Below the pieces are notes generated by a model. It was given only the letters and a program-made list of their open reading frames with translations, did no database searches and was not told where the DNA came from. A stretch of 64,000 bases of DNA, from the NCBI RefSeq assembly GCF_023555005.1, contig NZ_JAMJPJ010000001.1, positions 124,001 through 188,000 on the forward strand. The letters run 5' to 3'. This DNA is from Halomonas llamarensis (GTDB taxonomy: Bacteria > Pseudomonadota > Gammaproteobacteria > Pseudomonadales > Halomonadaceae). A program made the translations under genes and the position numbers. This document shows, in pieces, positions 55,494 through 64,000 of this stretch (position 1 is the first letter of the stretch; every line of letters starts with the position of its first letter).

Positions 55494-58448
55494 TTAGTCT
55501 TTGGCTGCCAAAAAGCGCTTCCACAGCGCCCTCACCGTATCGCGCTCAGTCTGAAAATCGCCCTCGTCCACGCTCGCCTTTTCACCGGTCAAGGCCGCAC
55601 GGTGGGTAGTGCTGCGATACGCCAAATACGCGTCGCGCAAGCGCTCGGCTTCGTCCTCCGGCAAGTGGTCACTCGCCGCTAGCGTTTCAAGAATGCGGAT
55701 ATTATCGCTGTAGGTGAGCAGCTCCGGCGTTTCATGGGCCAGCGAAAGCACCGCGTACTGACACAGAAATTCGATATCCACCATACCACCGGCGTCTTGC
55801 TTGAGATTGAACGTCCCGGCTTTTTTGCTCGCCAGATGATCGCGCATTTTATCGCGCATTTTGACCACATCTGCGCGTAGCGCTCCACGCTCACGCGGCT
55901 GCGCCAAAATTTCCCCGCGCACGGCGTTGAATTTTTCCGCAAGCGCCTCGTTGCCCGCCACCACGCGAGCGCGCACCAACGCCTGATGCTCCCAGGTCCA
56001 GGCATTTTCACGCTGGTAATCGGCAAAGGCGTCGATTGAGGTGACCAAAAGCCCGGCGTTGCCCGAAGGGCGCAAGCGCATGTCGACCTCGTAGAGCGAA
56101 CCCGCTGGCGTCACCGCCGTTAACAGGTGAATAATGCGTTGACCAAGGCGAGTGAAAAACACCGGTGTATCCAACGACCGCGGGCCATCGGTGGCGCCTT
56201 TGCCATCGCTGTCGTGGAGGAAGACCAAATCCAGATCGGAGCTGTAGCCAAGTTCGATACCACCAAGCTTGCCGTAGCCGACGACCAAAAACGCGGCTGT
56301 ATCGGCACTCATCCCCGGCGGTGTGCCGTGTTTGCGCGTTAGGTGCTTCCACGCCATGGCGATTACGGCATCGAGTATCACCTCAGCGATATAGGTTAAG
56401 TAATCGCTTACTTTCATCAGATGCCGCGTGCCAGCAATATCGGAGGCCGCGACGTGTAAGGTCTGGGCGTGCTTGAACACTCGTAGCGCTTCTAGCTGCG
56501 CCTCTTCGTCGTCTTCGGGTAGGCGGTTTAACGCTTGACGCAGTTCATCGGCAAGCCGGTCTTTATCCGCCGGGGTATAGAGCGATTCCGGCGTCAACAG
56601 CTCGTCGAGCAGGATCGGGTAGCGCGCGAGCTGCTCGGCAATCCAGGGGCTTGCCGAGCACAAGTGCATCAGATGCTCTAACGCCTGCGGATTTTCACGC
56701 AACAGCGCCAGGTACGCGGTGCGCCGCAGCACGGCTTCAATCAGCGGCTGCACCCGGGGTAGCGCGGTATCGGGCGTCTCACTTTGCGCTAACGCGTCGA
56801 GCAACAGCGGCATCAGCGCATCCAAGCGCTCATAGCCAATCCGCTGCATACTTTGCACCGCGCGTGAGTGATAAAGCCCGCTCAGCTGCTTGAGCGCTTT
56901 GGCCGGCTCAACGAAACCGGCGTCAGCCAAATGGTTTTCGGCCTCTTCCTGCTCTAATTCACCACGCCATACCAGGCGCCACTGCTCAAGGCTCGCGTCG
57001 CTGTCGCTGGCCTCTTCCACGTCGTCTTCCGGGTCGGCAATCACGGCATCGAAGTGGCGGCGCACCCGCTCGCGCACCTCGTCCAATTTCGCCATGACCG
57101 CGGGCCAATCTTCCATGTCGAGTGCCAAGGCCACGCGCTCACGGTTGAGATCATCATCCGGCAGGCGCTGCGTTTGGCGGTCTTCCAAGGCCTGCAAGGC
57201 GTGCTCAATATCGCGCAAAAAGGCGTAGTCGGGGATAAGCTCGTCCACCACGGCCTGCGGCAACAGCCCTAGCTCGGGCAGGCGGTTCAGTGCCCGGTGA
57301 AGCGACGTCACCTGCAACTCGGTATCACGGCCGCCACGAATCAACTGAAACGCCTGCACCACGAATTCCACCTCGCGGATGCCGCCCGGGCCGAGCTTGA
57401 TATTGCTCTCCATGCCCTTGCGCTTCACTTCACGGTTGATCATCGCTTTCAGCTCGCGCAGTGACTCGATCGCACCAAAATCCAGGTACTTGCGGTACAC
57501 AAAGGGGCGCAAACTGGCAAGCAGCTCAAAGCCTGCGTCAATATCCCCCGCGACGGGGCGCGCTTTGAGCATGGCATAGCGCTCCCACTCGCGGCCCTGA
57601 TCTTGATAGTAGGCCGAAAGCGCCGAGAAACTGCCCACCAGCGGGCCGCCGTCGCCTAGCGGACGCAGGCGCATATCCACGCGAAACGCAAAGCCATCAG
57701 CGGTCACCGCGTCCAGCGCCCCGATGAGCTTCTGCCCTAGCTTGGTGAAGTATTCCTGGTGCTCAAGCGACTTGCGTCCCCCTGCGGTATCGCCGTTTTC
57801 CGGGAAGGCGAAAATCAGGTCGATATCCGAGGAAAGATTAAGCTCTCCGGCGCCCAGCTTACCCATCCCCAGCACGACCAGGCGCTGATCACTCTCGTCG
57901 CGACGCCGCGCCGGTAGCCCCCAGCGCGGTTGCAAGAATGCTTCTAACCAATTAAGCGCGCCTTCCAGGCATACCTCGGCAAGGTCCGACACCGCCGCGG
58001 CGGTATCCCACATTGCGTAGCCTTCGGGGCGATTAAGGTCGCGCCAGACAATGCCGAGCATCCGCGCTTGACGAAAACGGCGAATCGCCTGGTGCATGGC
58101 GGCTTCATCCTCGGCCGTCTCTAACCGCTCGCCTAGCCACGCTGCCTGTGCCTCGCGGCTGGGGGTTGCATCCAGCTCACCGGCGGCATCGAGCTCGGCG
58201 AGTAACGTCGGCGTGCGTACCAGCACATCCAGCGCAAAGGTCGAGATCGTCATAACCTGCACGAGCGCCTCGCGCCGCGATGTACTGAGCGCGTCCCAGC
58301 TTTCCGAGGGCGATTCTTGGTCGCTCATGGACGCGATGTTATCCGCCTGCTCAAGCGCTTCATTCAAGCGCTCGCGGGCCTGTTGCGCCGGTGTCTTCAG
58401 TGGCGCGGGCAGAAATTCCAGAGGTAACACGTCGTCATTGAGTTCCAT
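55494..58448 (-). CDS. glnE: bifunctional glutamine synthetase adenylyltransferase / deadenylase GlnE
   Basis: GlnE switches glutamine synthetase off and on by AMP transfer in response to PII. The 984-residue protein has two nucleotidyltransferase domains: the N-terminal one with LNLSSDIDLIFAFPENG (deadenylylating half) and the C-terminal one with LGYSSDLDLVFLHDSDG (adenylylating half), with the PII-responsive linker between them. It is complete and of usual size. Upstream dgkA starts a separate cluster on the same strand. The 100 bp after its stop hold nothing recognisable. Confidence 0.97.
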   Translation of the reverse strand: MELNDDVLPLEFLPAPLKTPAQQARERLNEALEQADNIASMSDQESPSESWDALSTSRREALVQVMTISTFALDVLVRTPTLLAELDAAGELDATPSREAQAAWLGERLETAEDEAAMHQAIRRFRQARMLGIVWRDLNRPEGYAMWDTAAAVSDLAEVCLEGALNWLEAFLQPRWGLPARRRDESDQRLVVLGMGKLGAGELNLSSDIDLIFAFPENGDTAGGRKSLEHQEYFTKLGQKLIGALDAVTADGFAFRVDMRLRPLGDGGPLVGSFSALSAYYQDQGREWERYAMLKARPVAGDIDAGFELLASLRPFVYRKYLDFGAIESLRELKAMINREVKRKGMESNIKLGPGGIREVEFVVQAFQLIRGGRDTELQVTSLHRALNRLPELGLLPQAVVDELIPDYAFLRDIEHALQALEDRQTQRLPDDDLNRERVALALDMEDWPAVMAKLDEVRERVRRHFDAVIADPEDDVEEASDSDASLEQWRLVWRGELEQEEAENHLADAGFVEPAKALKQLSGLYHSRAVQSMQRIGYERLDALMPLLLDALAQSETPDTALPRVQPLIEAVLRRTAYLALLRENPQALEHLMHLCSASPWIAEQLARYPILLDELLTPESLYTPADKDRLADELRQALNRLPEDDEEAQLEALRVFKHAQTLHVAASDIAGTRHLMKVSDYLTYIAEVILDAVIAMAWKHLTRKHGTPPGMSADTAAFLVVGYGKLGGIELGYSSDLDLVFLHDSDGKGATDGPRSLDTPVFFTRLGQRIIHLLTAVTPAGSLYEVDMRLRPSGNAGLLVTSIDAFADYQRENAWTWEHQALVRARVVAGNEALAEKFNAVRGEILAQPRERGALRADVVKMRDKMRDHLASKKAGTFNLKQDAGGMVDIEFLCQYAVLSLAHETPELLTYSDNIRILETLAASDHLPEDEAERLRDAYLAYRSTTHRAALTGEKASVDEGDFQTERDTVRALWKRFLAAKD

Positions 58449-58476
58449 AGCGCCCTCGTTGGTCGTTGGTGGTTTT

Positions 58477-58848
58477 TTATCCCAAGAACTTGCCCCAGCC
58501 TAGCAGGCCCCAGGTCAGCCCGGCGAGAATGAGCGCCAGCATGACTGCAGCCGAGCCAATATCCTTCGCTCGACCCGAAAGCTCGTGGTGCTCAGTGCCG
58601 ATGCGGTCGACCACACTTTCAATCGCGCTGTTTAATAGCTCGGTAATCAACACCAGCACGCAGCTGCCCATCAACATCAACCAGGCGAGCGGCCCATCAC
58701 CAATCCACCAAGCAAACGGTAGCAGCACGAGTGTGATGCCAACTTCCTGGCGAAACGCGGCTTCATGGCGAAATGCTGCGTTTAATCCTTTGAGCGAGTA
58801 GCGAGTAGAGTGCTTTAAGTGCGTTAAGCCCGTATGGCCAGGTTTCAT
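58477..58848 (-). CDS. dgkA: diacylglycerol kinase DgkA
   Basis: A 123-residue, three-helix inner-membrane enzyme that phosphorylates diacylglycerol, recycling the lipid left by membrane-derived oligosaccharide synthesis. Signature: LITELLNSAIESVVDRIG followed by HELSGRAKDIGSAAVML, including the catalytic Glu and metal ligands. ATG 58848 has GAGG 8 bp upstream; the preceding TTG codon is not needed. It lies between glnE and dacB on the same strand. Confidence 0.95.
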   Translation of the reverse strand: MKPGHTGLTHLKHSTRYSLKGLNAAFRHEAAFRQEVGITLVLLPFAWWIGDGPLAWLMLMGSCVLVLITELLNSAIESVVDRIGTEHHELSGRAKDIGSAAVMLALILAGLTWGLLGWGKFLG

Positions 58849-58883
58849 CAATCGTCCTCAACGTGGCAAGCCTCATTTTGTGG

Positions 58884-60356
58884 TTAATGGGCCCGTATCA
58901 TTTCATCCAAATCTTGCGCCAGCGGCTCTAGCACTTTGGTCCAGTTGAGGTATGGCGTGTTTGAATTACCGTTCACCAATACACTGAATACCCCCCAACG
59001 CCCGCTAACGGTACGGAAATACCCCGCCGCAGCGCGCACCGCAAACGGTTGATTGAGCGTACCGGTTTTTATCATCACGTTAGTTTGGAAAGCATCGGGG
59101 CCGCGGCGAATAAAGCGCATGACCCCGTTGGCTGGCGACTGAAACGTGGCCGCGAAGCTTGGGAACAGCGACGCTTGGTAAAACATCGATTCCAGCATCA
59201 CGTTGATACCGTGGGCACTGGTGCGATTGCCGGTGGTCAAGCCGCTGCCGCTTTCTAGCGTCACCGGACCGTGCCCCGGCAGGCTTGTGGCATACGCCTC
59301 TAATGCCTCGCCAGCCTCGCGCAGCTGCGCCTTGGGTGTTTCCACCAAATTTAATGCCAGCACATCGGCCATGTAATTATTGGAGTAGTTCATTGTCCGC
59401 AGCAAAATCTCCTGCAGCGGCTTACCGTCTACCGCGGCCAGCCGACTTGCACCTTCAGGCGGTGGTTCGGCAGTTACCCGGGGGTCGCTCCCCATCACAA
59501 TGCCTGCCCGCATGAGCATAGCATGAAGCGTTTGCGCGGTTTGCGCCGCGCTGTCGCTTGCCGCCCGGTAGACATCCCGCGGCCAGGCGTTGGTGGAGAT
59601 CTGCCCACTGATGCGCATGATATCGCCGCGTTCGTCGGTGATGCGCTCGGCGTTGAGCTCGGTCCCGCTGTTATCGGGGCGGGTCGTGACGCGGTTATCC
59701 ACTCGCGTAAGCGATGACGGACCGTCGCAGTGGGTGATGCGCGCGGGCTCACCCGCCGTACTTGCCGGTGCGACGTTGACGCACCAGCTGCCAAAGTTCA
59801 CCCCGGCCGATGAGAGCGGCGCACTGTAGCTGTTCGCCACCCGTGACAGCGCATCGCAGCGGTCGGTGGTGATGCATGCTACCGGGCCAAAACGCCACTG
59901 GCTCACGACCAAGCCACCGGCCACTTCGCGCACGCCGGCCTGCTGCAAGCGTTGTACCAAACGCCATAAATTTTCGCTGGTAAGCCCGGGGTCTCCGCCG
60001 CCGTCAAACACCAAATCGCCTTGCAACACGCCGTTGGTATCGACCTCGCCGACGCTAACCAACGCCGTAGTGAAGCGATGCTGCGGGCCAAAGCGGTTAA
60101 GCGCTGCGGCCCCCAGGTACGCTTTGGTCACCGACGCGGGTGAGCGCTCGGCGTGGGGATTGATGCTCGCCAGCGTCACCTCGGAGGCATTTAGCAACCG
60201 CGCCTCGGCACTAATCGCGAAACCACTCTCTTGCAGTTCGGCCAAACGCGAAAAATCCGCCATCACCAAGGAGCTAGACGACAGCATAAACGCTGCCGCC
60301 ACGAGCGAACCGACGATAGACCTAGAGCGCCTTTTCAATAACGTGTTAGTCACCAT
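58884..60356 (-). CDS. dacB: D-alanyl-D-alanine carboxypeptidase/endopeptidase (PBP4, DacB)
   Basis: A periplasmic class-C penicillin-binding protein (peptidase S13) of 490 residues. It has a signal peptide (IVGSLVAAAFMLSSSSLVMA), the nucleophile in SVTK of SPASVTKAYLG, the SxN motif in MNYSNNYMADVL, and KTG in MIKTGTLNQ. The family's large insertion between SxxK and SxN is present. ATG 60356 is preceded by AAGGAGG, so the longer open frame to 60446, inside the SMR gene, is not used. It likely shares a transcript with the SMR gene just upstream. Confidence 0.95.
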   Translation of the reverse strand: MVTNTLLKRRSRSIVGSLVAAAFMLSSSSLVMADFSRLAELQESGFAISAEARLLNASEVTLASINPHAERSPASVTKAYLGAAALNRFGPQHRFTTALVSVGEVDTNGVLQGDLVFDGGGDPGLTSENLWRLVQRLQQAGVREVAGGLVVSQWRFGPVACITTDRCDALSRVANSYSAPLSSAGVNFGSWCVNVAPASTAGEPARITHCDGPSSLTRVDNRVTTRPDNSGTELNAERITDERGDIMRISGQISTNAWPRDVYRAASDSAAQTAQTLHAMLMRAGIVMGSDPRVTAEPPPEGASRLAAVDGKPLQEILLRTMNYSNNYMADVLALNLVETPKAQLREAGEALEAYATSLPGHGPVTLESGSGLTTGNRTSAHGINVMLESMFYQASLFPSFAATFQSPANGVMRFIRRGPDAFQTNVMIKTGTLNQPFAVRAAAGYFRTVSGRWGVFSVLVNGNSNTPYLNWTKVLEPLAQDLDEMIRAH

Positions 60357-60364
60357 TCGCCTCC

Positions 60365-60694
60365 TTAATGCACGCTCATTTTGGAAAACACCTGCAGCAA
60401 TACCACGCCGACCACAATGAACCCAATGCCCAACACGCCGGGCCAATCAGGCCGTTCGCCAAACGCCACAATGCCCACTAGGGTAACCAGCACAATACCC
60501 AGGCCCGCCCAAATCGCGTAGGCCACGCCGACCGGCAGCGTGCGAAGCACCAAGCTCAACAAGTAAAAGGCCAAGCCGTAGCCCACCACCACCACGATAC
60601 TCGGCAGCGGGCGAGTAAAGCCCATGGAGGCTTTAAGCGCACTGGTGGCTACCACTTCAGCGACAATCGCAAGCACTAAAAAAACAAACGTCAT
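60365..60694 (-). CDS. small multidrug resistance (SMR) transporter, EmrE/Qac-like
   Basis: A 109-residue, four-helix protein. The essential membrane Glu is in LAIVAEVVATSALKAS; other EmrE-like marks are GFTRPLPS, VAYAIWAGLGIVLVTL and GERPDWPGVLGIGFIV. These place it in the quaternary-cation-export branch rather than the guanidinium (Gdx/SugE) branch, though substrate should not be taken as proven. Its start overlaps the methyltransferase stop by ATGA, and dacB begins 9 bp after its end. Confidence 0.9.
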   Translation of the reverse strand: MTFVFLVLAIVAEVVATSALKASMGFTRPLPSIVVVVGYGLAFYLLSLVLRTLPVGVAYAIWAGLGIVLVTLVGIVAFGERPDWPGVLGIGFIVVGVVLLQVFSKMSVH

Positions 60695-61356
60695 ACACGC
60701 TCCAGATTTACGATGAGACGCCAGAGGGCCTGGCCGCTATGGTCATACTTCGCTTCAAACGGGGTTAAATAGTCGCCGCTGGGATAATGCGCCGTAATAT
60801 CCGGCGACTTACCCGTGGCTTGCACCACGGCTTGAGCAAACTCCTCAACGTAAATTTTCCAATTCGATCGCAGCTCCAACCGACCACCCAGTGCCAGCAG
60901 CGTGGGAAAGACCGGGTGCCCATGCCAGCGCCGATTTAAATGCGCCGCCTTGGGGTAAGGGTTGGGATAAAGCAAATAGTGTCGCAAAGGCGTCCAGCCA
61001 GCACGTTGTGCCAAGCGCCAGAAATCAACGAGATCGGCGCGCACCAGAAGGGCATTCTCCGGTGGTGCGCCGTGGTCACGCCCCAGGCGATCCGCACTGC
61101 GATCCACTCCGATCACTGCATGGTCAGGGAAGGTGGCCGCTAAGCGCCGAGTGGAAAGCCCTACCCCGCAGCCGGCATCCAAAATAAGGGGCGCGCACCG
61201 CTCGCCTAGCCAGGCATTAGCCGTTTCAAACGCTTTTTGCGTATGCGCGGCGATAGGCTTTTGCCACGGGTGCGCCAGCGCGCGCGACACCCGGCGCGAT
61301 ACGTCTGGGTGCGCCCCCGGCTGATTAGATTCGACCGCGCGTGATCGCGTCTGCAT
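60691..61356 (-). CDS. TrmB-like SAM-dependent methyltransferase
   Basis: 221 residues from ATG 61356 (a GTG at 61368 would add four). The SAM motif is LILDAGCGVGLSTRRLA, followed by VIGVDRSADRL. The phrase HYLLYPNPYPKAAHLNRRWHGHP and the ending around SNWKIYVEEFAQ resemble TrmB, which makes m7G46 in tRNA. However, the TrmB motif FPDPWPKKRHHKRR is altered, so this may be a paralogue with another substrate. First gene of a cluster with the SMR pump and dacB, divergent from fabY by about 195 bp. Confidence 0.8.
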   Translation of the reverse strand: MQTRSRAVESNQPGAHPDVSRRVSRALAHPWQKPIAAHTQKAFETANAWLGERCAPLILDAGCGVGLSTRRLAATFPDHAVIGVDRSADRLGRDHGAPPENALLVRADLVDFWRLAQRAGWTPLRHYLLYPNPYPKAAHLNRRWHGHPVFPTLLALGGRLELRSNWKIYVEEFAQAVVQATGKSPDITAHYPSGDYLTPFEAKYDHSGQALWRLIVNLERV

Positions 61357-61550
61357 GGCGTTTTTCACCCATTATTAGCCCAAAAGAAGCAGATTCTATC
61401 AGGCTCGTGTGCTTGTAGCATGACGGCGTTGCGCGCCTGGTGCTATGATCACACCCAAGAAAATGATGAAGCGCACGTGACAACCACGTTACAGTGACCG
61501 CGTGTCGATAAAAACGATTTTAACCACCACCGCACCACGAGGAACCCGGC

Positions 61551-63916
<2,366 letters not shown>

Positions 63917-64000
63917 CCAACTGCCTATTGTTGAGTTAAACACTCAGGTATCGCCCGCCGCGATATCGAGTGGCGACGCCATACGTGAGGTATGCCCATG

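Overview
The window reads as a chromosomal segment of a GC-rich gammaproteobacterium, most likely a Halomonas-type member of the Halomonadaceae. This rests on gene order and protein character, not on a database match. Gammaproteobacterial blocks include rpmE-priA, an FtsN-like gene before hslVU, ubiE-ubiJ-ubiB-hisE-tatABC, elbB/hemB/ppk, scpA-scpB-rluB, a FabY-type initiating ketoacyl synthase next to coaD, and a metE/metR divergent pair.

Layout. 1-7.5 kb: an AI-2E family permease (cut by the window edge), tusA, the periplasmic protease bepA, nadA, two identical tRNA-Lys genes, then rluB, scpB and scpA, and a DUF2442/DUF4160 gene pair. 7.6-20.7 kb: radD, a crotonase, purL, mltF, a membrane diguanylate cyclase, tadA, tesB and a short malic enzyme. 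21-36 kb: rpmE, priA, argS, ftsN-like, hslV, hslU, a DUF971 gene, the ubiquinone and Tat operons, elbB and hemB. 36-37.3 kb: an IS4-superfamily insertion sequence with clear ends whose transposase is frameshifted. 37.4-47.9 kb: ppk1, metE/metR, an RstAB-like two-component system, a 59-residue PLDc_N membrane protein, a retropepsin-like protease and an UMF1-type transporter. 48-49 kb: nested IS remnants (an IS66 derivative inside an IS5-family transposase gene). 49.0-54.9 kb: an accessory island. 55-64 kb: glnE, dgkA, dacB, an SMR pump, a TrmB-like methyltransferase, fabY and coaD.

The island is the unusual part. An AT-rich leader of about 670 bp begins exactly at the right inverted repeat of the IS66 remnant. 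Four same-strand genes follow, each with a Shine-Dalgarno sequence and separated by 27-87 bp. The first two encode proteins with a beta-rich front part and three glycine-rich blocks (G-X-Y and GGX types) separated by matching beta-strand spacers, so they look like diverged paralogues. The third has a Ser/Thr/His-rich central segment around a hydrophobic turn, followed by a beta-sandwich, lectin-like C-terminal part. This outline resembles small beta-pore-forming toxins, but that is inference. The fourth is a very basic, mostly helical protein with no recognised family. None has an evident signal peptide. A possible IS3-type transposase scrap lies just downstream. I read this as a horizontally acquired operon for a multi-component glycine-rich surface, adhesin or toxin system of unknown function.

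The rest is ordinary core genome with several useful details: TTG starts decided by Shine-Dalgarno position (priA, hemB, fabY), a HemB with the non-zinc metal-site motif, hisE without a neighbouring hisI, a crotonase lacking one of the two classical catalytic glutamates, and many clear hairpin terminators at convergent gene ends.
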